Shown here: piece by piece, positions 1-11,465 of the stretch
How positions within the stretch are numbered: the first letter of the stretch is position 1
How the letters are laid out: the number at the start of each line of letters is the position of its first letter
NCBI RefSeq assembly: GCF_918797505.1
Contig: NC_092793.1
Span: 42,210,243-42,274,242, forward strand
Direction: 5' to 3'
Source: Bemisia tabaci
Taxonomy: Eukaryota > Arthropoda > Insecta > Hemiptera > Aleyrodidae
Length of the DNA: 64,000 bases
The notes under the pieces: generated by a model
Told to the model about the DNA's origin: nothing
Databases searched by the model: none
The model's input: only the letters and a program-made list of their open reading frames with translations
Made by a program: the position numbers and the translations under genes

Positions 1-902
1 AACAACACTCACCAACTCGCTCAAATCTGTAATCCACTGGGTCAGAAAAATCCACTTGAAGACAATGAATCCAAATTTCCGATTAGAACTGGTGCAGGTA
101 CGAAGGAACTTTTGAAAACACGATGAGTGCATTGTAAAAATATCTAAAGCACTCTTTAACGTAAGAGAAAAATTAGCACCATGAGTTACTAGGTGATCAA
201 TACAGAACACCACTCTCAGAAAAGCACTGACACAACACGATTTTTCAGTTTAGTTTTAAAGGAGAAAGCATTTTTCAAAAGCGACATCATAGATCCACAG
301 CTTAAATAATTTCACGATTTACTACGATCATTGATGATATTAAGGTAGCCATCGATTCTCTACCCGACGTTCCTTCCACACATGACAGGAAACATCTACA
401 GGCATAGAGCAAATGGCACTGAGCAGCAATGTACATCTGATAAGGCAAGCTCTTGGAAGTGTCGATCTGCAAAAATACAAAGCGGGAGACAGATCATCAA
501 ATTGATCTACCTATGGTTAATGGCCGTCCTTGGAGACAGACAATAAACTACGTAACAATATATCAACCACCTTTTGATAACAGAACGAATTTAAAATGAG
601 AGCAAGACCCTTCCTTATGGAGGGAGGGCCAAGAAACATTTAAAAACGGAACATTTTACTACTGACAGGTCTGAGCCACTGAATAAAATACATTCCACCA
701 GTCAATAAAATTTTAAATGTTGATGGATAACCTGATTGCCAGTATACATTGAGTTGAAACATCTGATACGTAGAGCGGTTCATTCTCATAGAAGCTTTCG
801 TAAGTAGTTCCAGATAGGTACTTTAAAATTAGACACCGGTCAAATGTAGTACAAGAGAGGAAATGGGTGCAACAAAACTTTAATTGTCCTTGATTCTTTT
901 GA
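1..902. repeat. Left internal inverted arm of family A copy 1
   Basis: The reverse complement of this stretch is found at about 1889-2843. For example, CTCACCAACTCGCTC near position 9 pairs with GAGCGAGTTGGTGAG near 2800. The arms are nearly identical, and the transcript could fold into a hairpin of about 0.9 kb with a 1 kb loop. Confidence 0.85.
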
Positions 903-1888
903 AGACACAAGGAAAATGCAGGCAGTATGAGGATGTTCCAACAGCACTCGCCTGCAAGAGTTGGGAAGTTTCTACTTGTGATGAAGTCTGCGGATAATAA
1001 GATTTGCACTTAGAGAGTGCAACAGAAGATCCACCATCTTGATTCTGGTCTTTCCCTTCAATGCTAAATAGATGAAAGATTATCTCCCTTCCCACGGAAG
1101 GAGTGGATAGATTTATTAGACGTAGACTCTTCGATCAACTTCGTAACCACGGTTAGGAATAGCACATGGTAGTAAATGCATTCGCAAACCAAGAGAATAG
1201 AATTCACAATTACCTCGCTCGTTAGAACATATCGACTGAATCGTAAATCGGCAAAGAAAATTAAACTCGAGTTACTTGATCAGTATAGCTTGACATGACA
1301 AATGTGTAATGTAAGTACAAGGTGACAGGCTCATACTTAGGTGTGTCCGTCGTCAAGAATTGAAAGAGAGATAATTTACCTGTGTTCGATGAAACTGAGT
1401 ATAGTCAAGTAGACGCCGATATTACAATCGATTCTTCGTTAAGAATCATGAAAAGTAGATCAAATTAAGTTTTCATTTTGAAATTCACAGCATGGCGTGG
1501 CTTGGCTGGCTGGGTGGATTGAATTGAACAATGGTCCGGAGTTCCGAGTGCGAGTTGGACATCGAACAGTTGGACGAGGGACCATTCCGCGGTTCCGCCT
1601 TTTGCCTTTTTATCGAGGTTGCGTATGAAAATGAGTGAAAATCAGCCGCTATAATGATTATAGAAAGCCAGTTTTTGTATTTTAATCCTTTTGAAAACAT
1701 TTGCCTGATAATTATTTAGATAATAAATACAACCCTGGAAGTATCGGCAAGGAACGATTATTCCAGGAACTAGGAACGTCTTCACAACAGTTAGGTTATA
1801 TTTATCTCTCTCCCTTCTCACAGTCTCACATCACCACATCACCTCAAGTAAGTAATTTAATGAATAATTTTTCACTTTCACACCTTTC
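903..1888. other. Spacer between inverted arms, copy 1
   Basis: This is AT-rich sequence between the arms with no recognisable coding domain. It holds the uninterrupted hAT target site at 1574-1581. The first 655 bp resemble 6583-7276 of copy 2, apart from a ~12 bp indel near 930-945. Confidence 0.7.
1574..1581. other. Empty hAT insertion site (ACGAGGGA)
   Basis: Copy 1 has a single ACGAGGGA here. Copy 2 has the same 8 bp duplicated on both sides of a 980 bp insertion at 7285-8264. The site is therefore the pre-insertion state and gives an independent check on the element boundaries. Confidence 0.92.
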
Positions 1889-2843
1889 ACAAAAGAATCA
1901 AGGACAATTAAAGTTTTGTTGCACCCATTTCCTCTCTTGTACTACATTTGACCGGTGTCTAATTTTAAAGTACCTATCTGGAACTACTTCGGAAGCTTCT
2001 ATAAGAATGAACCGCTCTACGTATCAGATGTTTCAACTGGTTTCAACTCAATGTATACTGGCAATCAGGTTATCCATCAACATTCAAAATTTAAAATTTT
2101 ATTGACTGGTGGAATGTATTATATTCAGTGGCTCAGACCTGTAAGTTGTAAAATGTTCCGTTTTTAAATGTTTCTTGGCCCTCCCTCCATAAGGAAGGGT
2201 CTTGCTCTCATTTTAAATTCGTTCTGTTATCAAAAGGTGGTTGATATATTGTTACGTAGTTTATTGTCTGTCTCCAAGGACGGCCATTAACCATAGGTAG
2301 ATCAATTTGATGATCTGTCTCCCGCTTTGTATTTTTGCAGATCGACACTTCCAAGAGCTTGCCTTATCAGATGTACATTGCTGCTCAGTGCCATTTGCTC
2401 TATGCCTGTAGATGTTTCCTGTCATGTGTGGAAGGAACGTCGGGTAGAGAATCGATGGCTACCTTAATATCATCAATGATCGTAGTAAATCGTGAAATTA
2501 TTTAAGCTGTGGATCTATGATGTCGCATCTTTTGAAAAATGCTTTCTCCTCTAAAACTAAACTGAAAAATCGTGTTGTGTCAGTGCTTTTCTGAGAGTGG
2601 TGTTCTGTATTGATCAGCTATTAAATCATGGTGCTAATTTTTCTCTTACGTTAAAGAGTGCTTTAGATATTTTTACAATGCACTCATCGTGTTTTCAAAA
2701 GTTCCTTCGTACCTGCACCAGTTCTAATCGGAAATTTGGATTCATTGTCTTCAAGTGGATTTTTCTGACCCAGTGGATTACAGATTTGAGCGAGTTGGTG
2801 AGTGTTGTTTGTTCATTTTCTATTTTATTGAGTATGTCTGCAT
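1889..2843. repeat. Right internal inverted arm of family A copy 1
   Basis: This is the reverse complement of the left arm. On the plus strand it shows exon-like signals. An open stretch ends at a GTAAGT donor near 2141, an acceptor-like TTTTTGCAG lies at 2332-2340, and a second GTGAGT donor lies near 2799. These could be remnants of captured exons, but the encoded protein is not recognised. Confidence 0.75.
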
Positions 2844-3949
2844 GACAGATGTCATCCATTATTACTTTGCATGATGCATATTTAGCTGAAAGATTCTCTT
2901 TACACATGCCTAGTGGAAGATACATGTGGGTTTGGAACTGCTAACATGCGAACTTTGAAAAACTACGCTGCTATGATATAGAAAATCCTACAAGTCCAAG
3001 AAGGTCTATGCGCTGATATCAATTACATACTGACATATACCCGTCAAACAAGTTCCCATGGCTGTCATAGATGGCCTGCCCACAAAGTATGTCTGAAAGG
3101 GTGGCCCTAATTTTCATCAGGGAGCTTTGAGTACACCATGTACTTTTTAAGATTATTGTGCTTATTATTGCTTTCACTTGAGTGTAGATGTAAGTACATA
3201 CTAAGCTTTTATCCATCATACATTTTGGCACATTTCTTTAATTATTGAGCTTCATAAAATTTCAGGTACTTGATTTTCAGGGGCTGAGATCGAAATCATA
3301 TCATTAAAAAAAATTGGTTCCAGCAATTCTTTTCAAATTCTTTACAAAAAAATTTAGAGGATTTAATAACTGAAGATAAAAACATAACATGCTAAACACT
3401 ACCTTCTGATGAAAAAGTACTTAAGTGATGACCAAAATTGAGACTTTTTTCGATCACCCTGATATGGGGATCTTCTTCACCTCCTTTCTAAACATACGCC
3501 TGAGAAGAAAAAATTTGACTGCTAATTCAATCCGCAACAATGATCGTATAGCTCTTCTTTCGGTTTTTTTCCTTTTTCCCTTCATTCCCCCCCCCCCCCT
3601 TCCAAAACTTAAGATTTTTCCTTTTCATGTCATAATGAGCCCATAGCAAAGAAGTTTTCAAAAATGATTGGAATTCACGAAATTTCATTTTATGAAGTTA
3701 CATATAAAATCTTGCATCTCTGGTTTGAACCGTATACCGAGTATAATTCCTTGGCGCGCACCTTGCGGAGCGCCTTCAACATCGTAGTTATGCTTCAAAC
3801 GCGACACTCACGCTCCGATGTGTAATTTTCGCATGTTGCGCATGTCGGAGCGTATGTCCAGTTTAGAATTGCCCAAAAATTGAAAGATTTTAAAGCCGCG
3901 AAATTCATGTTTAAATCCGCAATTTTTATTTCCATGCCGAACTGAGAAG
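2844..3949. other. Family A interior right of the arms
   Basis: This AT-rich interior is copied at 9532-10636. It contains a pyrimidine-rich poly-C tract near 3583-3600. No coding domain is seen. Confidence 0.6.
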
Positions 3950-4310
3950 GGGATTTTCAATTCCATGAAGGCTTGATGGAAATGACTTGGTTTCCGTGTG
4001 AGTTGCATGGAAGTGTTATGAGTTCCATGTCGAGCTCACAAGGAAATATTTTCATTTCCATGAAGACTTGATGGAAATGACTTGGTTTCCGTGTGAGTTG
4101 CATGGAAACGTTATGATTTCCATGTCGAGCTCACAAGGAAATGTTTTCATTTCCATGACGGCTTGATGGAAATGACTTGGTTTCCATGTGAGTTTCATGG
4201 AAACGTTATGATTTCCATGTCGAAGGACATGGAAGTCAGACGATTTCCATGAAATCACATGGAAATCGGGTCATTTCCACGTGAATCCACATGGAACATT
4301 TTTAGCAGGG
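3950..4310. repeat. Right subterminal TTTCCATG/CATGGAAA cluster and TIR, copy 1
   Basis: Over a dozen copies of TTTCCATG or its complement are packed in both orientations, spaced about 15-40 bp apart, up to the terminus. The same motif fills 5290-5510 at the left end of copy 2 and 10636-10990 at its right end. Reiterated subterminal motifs of this kind usually act as transposase binding sites. Confidence 0.85.
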
Positions 4311-4312
4311 TA

Positions 4313-5274
4313 TGAGGGAGGAAAGAACAAAATATTTTTGTGTTCACATTACAAATATTATAAATAAGTCGTATTACGTTTTGTATTGCATATCGCACTT
4401 TAGGACGCTCGATTAATTTGATTGGCATGAACATGCTTCAACACCCCTTAAATTGACACTATGTATCTATTCGGTCCAATAATTTTGGCAATTATGCCTT
4501 TAACAGCAAGGACCTTTTTATGGAATTTAACAAAAATCTCTTCGTTTTCGTTGTACATGTGAGTTAAGGGTTGGGAAACCGGAGACGGTAGAAGCTGTGT
4601 CAACAAGGTTCTAGGGAAAAGGTAATCTCGTTGGGAGACTTAAATGTGACTGTAGTTGGGGTATTACGGTAATTGAAGACAAAAATATTCAACGATGTTG
4701 AAAATTCTGCAGATGAATCATGACTTAATAACAATTTCTCTAAGCCTTTCTTTGCAATTTAAACTCCTCTTTCCGCTAGTCCATTCGACTGAGGAGAATA
4801 TGGCGGGGAATGAAGAATTCTTATATTAAATTTTGTACAAAATTGGGTATAAGTATTCCGCAGAGTCGAAAGGGGGTCCATTATCACTAACTAAAATTTT
4901 CGGAAGCCCTAAAATGGAAGCCACATTAAGAATTTCTTTTTCAACATCATTTGCTCTACAATTTACCATTTGAACAAACTATTTGCATCCATTTAGAATA
5001 AGCATCACATAAGATAAACAATTTTAAATTTCTTTGTTCATAGAAGTCAATGTGTACTCTCTCCATCGGGAATTTCGCTGATGGCCAGGGTGTATGAACT
5101 TTTGTTGAACGGAAATTAACCTGAGCACAGGCTGAGCAATTATTACAAAGGGTTTCAATGTCCGTATTTAAAGTTGGCAACAGACCACCGACCTGGCCAA
5201 CAATTTGGACCTAACAATACCAGGATGCCCTTCATGAATAATTCTCAGTACCTGCCCCTGCAACTTAGTTGGAA
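4313..5274 (-). pseudogene. Ty3/gypsy retroelement integrase remnant (decayed)
   Basis: Read on the minus strand, the segment shows a gypsy-class integrase in order. First comes the zinc-binding region, with HEGHPGI and then CNNCSAC near 5140. The catalytic core begins at HIDF, with Asp at 5046-5048. The second Asp is in SDNGP at 4883-4885, and the Glu is in AERG at 4771-4773. A C-terminal GPNRY-type segment follows near 4500. The spacing fits the DD35E pattern. Frameshifts and stops show it is dead. It is the downstream part of the pol fragment at 10999-11360, separated by element A copy 2. Known of the family: integrase inserts cDNA into the host genome. The superfamily assignment is firm, the lineage less so. 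Confidence 0.85.
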
Positions 5275-5289
5275 TACCCTGCTAAAAAT

Positions 5290-5510
5290 GTTCCGTGTGG
5301 ATGATTTCCATGAAGTTGATTTCCATGAAAAAATGACACGGAAAAATGGAACAGGAAATATTTCCATGTGGCTGATTTCCGTGTGACTGATTTCCATGTG
5401 GCTTATTTCCATGAAAATTTTTCATGGAAACGAAATCATTTCCGTGAAAATTTTTCATGGAAACGAAATCATTTCCGTGACAATTTTTCATGGAAAGAAA
5501 ACCATTTGCA
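5290..5510. repeat. Left subterminal TTTCCATG cluster, copy 2
   Basis: The motif recurs as TTTCCATG, TTTCCGTG and CATGGAAA about every 12-30 bp, in both orientations. The open frames here are low-complexity readings of these repeats and are not genes. Confidence 0.85.
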
Positions 5511-5629
5511 TAAAAATGATCACAAGAAGGTTTCAGTACCATCCAAATTGCTCACGGAAATTAAATAAATCTTAGAATCAAGACAAAGGAGACAAGCGTC
5601 CCAATGGGAGCACATGATATTTGGACCAT

Positions 5630-6582
5630 GCAGACATGCTCAGTAAAATAGAAAATGAACAAACAACACTCACCAACTCGCTCAAGTCTGTAATCCACTG
5701 GGTCAGAAAAATCCACTTGAAGACAATGAATCCAAATTTCCGATTAGAACTGGTGCAGGTACGAAGGAACTTTTGAAAACACGATGAGTGCATTGTAAAA
5801 ATATCTAAAGCACTCTTTAACGTAAGAGAAAAATTAGCACCATGATTTAATAGCTGATCGATACAGAACACCACTCTCAGAAAAGCACTGACACAACACG
5901 ATTTTTCAGTTTAGTTTTAGAGGAGAAAGCATTTTTCAAAAGATGCGACATCATAGATCCACAGCTTAAATAATTTCACGATTTACTACGATCATTGATG
6001 ATATTAAGGTAGCCATCGATTCTCTACCCGACGTTCCTTCCACACATGACAGGAAACATCTACAGGCATAGAGCAAATGGCACTGAGCAGCAATGTACAT
6101 CTGATAAGGCAAGCTCCTGGAAGTGTCGATCTGCAAAAATACAAAGCGGGAGACAGATCATCAAATTGATCTACCTATGGTTAATGGCCGTCCTTGGAGA
6201 CAGACAATAAACTACGTAACAATATATCAACCACCTTTTGATAACAGAACGAATTTAAAATGAGAGCAAGACCCTTCCTTATGGAGGGAGGGCCAAGAAA
6301 CATTTAAAAACGGAACATTTTACAACTTACAGGTCTGAGCCACTGAATATAATACATTCCACCAGTCAATAAAATTTTAAATTTTGAATGTTGATGGATA
6401 ACCTGATTGCCAGTATACATTGAGTTGAAACCAGTTGAAACATCTGATACGTAGAGCGGTTCATTCTTATAGAGGCTTCCGAAGTAGTTCCAGATAGGTA
6501 CTTTAAAATTAGACACCGGTCAAATGTAGTACAAGAGAGGAAATGGGTGCAACAAAACTTTAATTGTCCTTGATTCTTTTGA
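5630..6582. repeat. Left internal inverted arm of family A copy 2
   Basis: This is the reverse complement of 8576-9531 over about 950 bp at near identity. The pairing runs from GCAGACATGCTCAGTA near 5633 to TTGATTCTTTT near 6580. Confidence 0.88.
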
Positions 6583-7276
6583 AGACACAAGGAAAATGCA
6601 GGCAGTATGAGGATGTTCCAACAGACTACCTATAATAGCACTCGCCTGCAAGAGTTGGGAAGTTTCTACTTGTGATGAAGTCCGCGGATAATAAGATTTG
6701 CACTTAGAGAGTGCAACAGAAGATCCACCATCTTGATTCTGGTCTTTCCCTTCAATGCTAAATAGATGAAAGATTATCTCCCTTCCCACGGAAGGAGTGG
6801 ATAGATTTATTAGACGTAGACTCTTCGATCAACTTCGTAACCACGGTTAGGAATAGCACATGGTAGTAAATGCATTCGCAAACCAAGAGAATAGAATTCA
6901 CAATTACCTCGCTCGTTAGAACATATCGACTGAATCGTAAATCGGCAAAGAAAATTAAACTCGAGTTACTTGATCAGTATAGCTTGACATGACAAATGTG
7001 TAATGTAAGTACAAGGTGACAGGCTCATACTTAGGTGTGTCCGTCGTCAAGAAGTGAGAAGTGAGAGATAATTTACCTGTGTTCGATGAAACTGAGTATA
7101 GTCAAGTAGACGCCGATAATACAATCGATTCTTCGTTAAGAATCATGAAAAGTAGATCAAATTAAGTTTTCATTTTGAAATTCACGGCATGGCATGGCTA
7201 GGCTGGCTGGGTGGATTGAATTGAACAATGGTCCGGATCCGGAGTTCCGAGTGCGAGTTGGACATCGAACAGTTGG

Positions 7277-7284
7277 ACGAGGGA
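7277..7284. repeat. hAT target-site duplication, left (ACGAGGGA)
   Basis: This 8-bp sequence is repeated exactly at 8265-8272 on the other side of the insertion. Confidence 0.93.
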
Positions 7285-8264
7285 CAGTGTTCCCAGGCGT
7301 GCGGATATTTCCGCGCCGCGCGGACATTCCCTATACCCGCGCGGACAGCGTACGGACAAAAACCTTATGGGAAAATTTTTCCCTATCTTATTTTGTCCGT
7401 ACGCTCGCCCGGCCCTGTCCGTGCGTCTGTTTATCCGCTTTTCTTTGCAATATTTATTACTTTTGCGTAAGTTATTGATACAATGATGTTTAGTATGAAA
7501 GCCGGGTATCGTTTGGGAACAAATTAGATACTTTTCGCATTAATTATATTGTATTCTTATCAAAATTCAGTCATTTCATTTATGTCCGTGCGCCCGCCCG
7601 GCCCAGTCCGTGCATCTGTTAATCCGCTTTTCTTTGCAATATTTATTACTTTTGCGTAAGTTATTGATACAATTATGTTTAGTATGAAAGCCGGGTATCG
7701 TTCGGGAACAAATTAGATACTTTTCGCATTAATTATATTGTATTCTTATCAAAATTCAGCCTTTTCATTTAAGGTCCGTCCTTGTTTTCTGTATTGTTGT
7801 GCTTTTGTGTTTGATCACTCAGACATTTTTTCTTACTTTTTTTTCTCAATTTCGCCAATGTTATTGATATAAGGAAGCCACGAATAAAACCCAGGTATCA
7901 TACAGGACCTTTCTGCATTAATTTATGTGTTATTCAATCAGTTCAATGGGTTAGGAATTATGAATTTCATGAAAAGTCAGCTCCTTTCTTTTGAATTATT
8001 GCTTTTTGATGTAGGCACCTATAATTGTTCCGATTATTTTTTCCTGTCAATGCTTTCTAGAGGACATAGGTACTTGAATGTCACAAGAGATCAAGAGAAC
8101 ATCAACATCATCAACAAACAACAAACAGCGAGCCGGAACCGGAAACGGAAACGGAATTCACGGAACACGGACGGAGCACGGAGCGGCACGGATATACACG
8201 AGCCTCCCCGAGTTCATCCGGAGAGCGTACGGACATTTTAAGATAGGAGCACCTGGGAACACTG
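7285..8264. mobile_element. hAT-type element, 980 bp, nested in family A copy 2
   Basis: The termini are CAGTGTTCCCAGG and CCTGGGAACACTG, flanked by exact 8-bp duplications (7277-7284, 8265-8272). TIRs of this form plus 8-bp duplications are the hAT signature. The empty site is present in copy 1 at 1574-1581. No transposase is encoded, so it is non-autonomous. GTCCG/CGGAC motifs are reiterated near both ends. Confidence 0.93.
7391..7772. repeat. 193-bp tandem duplication inside the hAT element
   Basis: Two direct units begin with GTCCGTACGCTCGCCCGGCC at 7391 and GTCCGTGCGCCCGCCCGGCC at 7584, and run about 190 bp each with few differences. Confidence 0.8.
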
Positions 8265-8575
8265 ACGAGGGACCATTCCGCGGTTCCGCCTTTTGCCTTT
8301 TTATCGAGGTTGCGTATGAAAATGAGTGAAAATCAGCCGCTATAATGATTATAGAAAGCCAGTTTTTGTATTTTAATCCTTTTGAAAACATTTGCCTGAT
8401 AATTATTTAGATAATAAATACAACCCTGGAAGTATCGGCAAGGAACGATTATTCCAGGAACTAGGAACATCTTCACAAAAGTTAGGTTATATTTATCAAT
8501 CTTACCTCTCACTCACATCACCACATCACCTCAAGTAAGTAATTTAATGAATAATTTTTCACTTTCACACCTTTC

Positions 8576-9531
8576 ACAAAAGAATCAAGGACAATTAAAG
8601 TTTTGTTGCACCCATTTCCTCTCTTGTACTACATTTGACCGGTGTCTAATTTTAAAGTACCTATCTGGAACTACTTCGGAAGCCTCTATAAGAATGAACC
8701 GCTCTACGTATCAGATGTTTCAACTGGTTTCAACTCAATGTATACTGGCAATCAGGTTATCCATCAACATTCAAAATTTAAAATTTTATTGACTGGTGGA
8801 ATGTATTATATTCAGTGGCTCAGACCTGTAAGTTGTAAAATGTTCCGTTTTTAAATGTTTCTTGGCCCTCCCTCCATAAGGAAGGGTCTTGCTCTCATTT
8901 TAAATTCGTTCTGTTATCAAAAGGTGGTTGATATATTGTTACGTAGTTTATTGTCTGTCTCCAAGGACGGCCATTAACCATAGGTAGATCAATTTGATGA
9001 TCTGTCTCCCGCTTTGTATTTTTGCAGATCGACACTTCCAGGAGCTTGCCTTATCAGATGTACATTGCTGCTCAGTGCCATTTGCTCTATGCCTGTAGAT
9101 GTTTCCTGTCATGTGTGGAAGGAACGTCGGGTAGAGAATCGATGGCTACCTTAATATCATCAATGATCGTAGTAAATCGTGAAATTATTTAAGCTGTGGA
9201 TCTATGATGTCGCATCTTTTGAAAAATGCTTTCTCCTCTAAAACTGAACTGAAAAATCGTGTTGTGTCAGTGCTTTTCTGAGAGTGGTGTTCTGTATTGA
9301 TCAGCTATTAAATCATGGTGCTAATTTTTCTCTTACGTTAAAGAGTGCTTTAGATATTTTTACAATGCACTCATCGTGTTTTCAAAAGTTCCTTCGTACC
9401 TGCACCAGTTCTAATCGGAAATTTGGATTCATTGTCTTCAAGTGGATTTTTCTGACCCAGTGGATTACAGACTTGAGCGAGTTGGTGAGTGTTGTTTGTT
9501 CATTTTCTATTTTATTGAGTATGTCTGCATG
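8576..9531. repeat. Right internal inverted arm of family A copy 2
   Basis: This is the partner of 5630-6582. It carries the same exon-like signals as copy 1, a GTAAGT donor near 8828 and a GTGAGT donor near 9485. Confidence 0.88.
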
Positions 9532-10996
9532 ACAGATGTCATCCATTATTACTTTGCATGATGCATATTTAGCTGAAAGATTCTCTTTACACATGCCTAG
9601 TGGAAGATACATGTGGGTTTGGAACTGCTAACATGCGAACTTTGAAAAACTACGCTGCTATGATATAGAAAATCCTACAAGTCCAAGAAGGTCTATGCGC
9701 TGATATCAATTACATACTGACATATACCCGTCAAACAAGTTCCCATGGCTGTCATAGATGGCCTGCCCACAAAGTATGTCTGAAAGGGTGGCCCTAATTT
9801 TCATCAGGGAGCTTTGAGTACACCATGTACTTTTTAAGATTATTGTGCTTATTATTGCTTTCACTTGAGTGTAGATGTAAGTACATACTAAGCTTTTATC
9901 CATCATACATTTTGGCACATTTCTTTAATTATTGAGCTTCATAAAATTTCAGGTACTTGATTTTCAGGGGCTGAGATCGAAATCATATCATTAAAAAAAA
10001 TTGGTTCCAGCAATTCTTTTCAAATTCTTTACAAAAAAATTTAGAGGATTTAATAACTGAAGATAAAAACATAACATGCTAAACACTACCTTCTGATGAA
10101 AAAGTACTTAAGTGATGACCAAAATTGAGACTTTTTTCGATCACCCTGATATGGGGATCTTCTTCACCTCCTTTCTAAACATACGCCTGAGAAGAAAAAA
10201 TTTGACTGCTAATGCAACCCGCAACAATGATCGTATAGCTCTTCTTTCGGTTTTTTCCTTTTTCCCTTCATTCCCCCCCCCCCCCTTCCAAAACTTGAGA
10301 TTTTTCCTTTTCATGTCATAATGAGCCCATAGCACAGAAGTTTTCAAAAATGATTGGAATTCACGAAATTTCATTTTATGAAGTTACATATAAAATCTTG
10401 CATCTCTGGTTTGAACCGTATACCGAGTATAATTCCTTGGCGCGCACCTTGCGGAGCGCCTTCAACATCGTAGTTATGCTTCAAACGCGACACTCACGCT
10501 CCGATGTGTAATTTTCGCATGTTGCGCATGTCGGAGCGTATGTCCAATTTAGAATTGCCCAAAAATTGAAAGATTTTAAAGCCGCGAAATTCATGTTTAA
10601 ATCCGCAATTTTTATTTCCATGCCGAACTGAGAAGGGGATTTTCAATTCCATGAAGGCTTGATGGAAATGACTTGGTTTCCGTGTGAGTTGCATGGAAGT
10701 GCTATGAGTTCCATGTCGAGCTCACAAGGAAATATTTTCATTTCCATGAAGACTTGATGGAAATGACTTGGTTTCCGTGTGAGTTGCATGGAAACGTTAT
10801 GATTTCCATGTCGAGCTCACAAGGAAATGTTTTCATTTCCATGACGGCTTGATGGAAATGACTTGGTTTCCATGTGAGTTTCATGGAAACGTTATGATTT
10901 CCATGTCGAAGGACATGGAAGTCAGACGATTTCCATGAAATCACATGGAAATCGGGTCATTTCCACGTGAATCCACATGGAACATTTTTAGCAGGG
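9532..10996. repeat. Right interior and subterminal cluster of family A copy 2
   Basis: It is collinear with 2844-4310 at near identity. The differences are scattered single bases and small length changes in the poly-C tract. It ends in the TTTCCATG cluster from about 10636 and the right TIR. Confidence 0.85.
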
Positions 10997-10998
10997 TA

Positions 10999-11360
10999 AT
11001 AACCCTTGTTGCAAATAAAAGACATTTATCTACTATGGTTATGGCAGCTCTGACCTTGAAATACTTCTGAATAACAGGATTATTACGAAAATTTTCTTTC
11101 ACTGGCCAGCCAACATGAGTATAGTGGAATACTTTAGACAAAACAACATCATCTTGCGTTGCTAACGCAATAATTGAGGAATCAATAGGTAAATTACGAG
11201 AAAGTTTTACATGAAATACTTCTTCTATTGGTTTTGAGGTGGAAGTCGAGAGAGAGCTACAGCCGTTCCCTAGTAGCAGAGTTATATAGGTAATCGAGAA
11301 GTAGCGGGTGGTAGATAAGCCTTCGGTGGATTTGGTGCCGTCAAAATTCGTCAAAGACGC
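10999..11360 (-). pseudogene. Ty3/gypsy pol remnant: RNase H tail to integrase N-terminus
   Basis: On the minus strand an open stretch shows the linker between RNase H and integrase typical of gypsy pol. The motifs are IALATQDDVVLSKV, then GWPVKENF, then DKCLLFATRV, which leads into the integrase zinc-binding domain. The reading stops exactly at the family A insertion and resumes in frame at 5274 on the other side. Upstream of about 11360 the frame is lost and no reverse transcriptase is seen, so the retroelement is truncated. Confidence 0.8.
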
Positions 11361-11465
11361 ATCGTTTTCGAGATATATCGAGCAAGAATCATCGATTATT
11401 TATTGATTTTCTATTTAAATCTATGGCAAAGTATCGAAATCATCAACCATCGACATTACTCTATA
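11361..11465. other. Short AT-rich flank, nothing recognised
   Basis: This lies between the retroelement remnant and the fold-back. ATCGATTATTTATTG-like sequence is present and no feature is supported. Confidence 0.4.

Larger units (their letters stand above)
1..4310. mobile_element. Family A TIR element, copy 1 (left end outside window)
   Basis: This copy is collinear with 5661-10996 at near identity, apart from a 980 bp insertion in copy 2 and a few small indels. Its right terminus reads TTTTTAGCAGGG and is followed by TA at 4311-4312, matching the right end of copy 2. The inside holds two inverted arms, a spacer, a poly-C tract near 3590 and a right-hand cluster of TTTCCATG/CATGGAAA repeats. 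No transposase is recognisable, so it is probably non-autonomous. The left ~385 bp lie outside the window. Confidence 0.8.
5277..10996. mobile_element. Family A TIR element, complete copy 2 (5720 bp)
   Basis: The left terminus is CCCTGCTAAAAATGTTCC and the right terminus is its complement, flanked by TA at 5275-5276 and TA at 10997-10998. Removing the element and one TA restores the codon frame of the interrupted gypsy pol, which confirms the boundaries and a 2-bp TA duplication. It holds subterminal TTTCCATG clusters at both ends, inverted arms at 5630-6582 and 8576-9531, and a nested hAT element. No transposase frame is found. Termini plus TA would fit Tc1/mariner-like elements. The subterminal repeats resemble CACTA-type elements. 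Confidence 0.9.
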
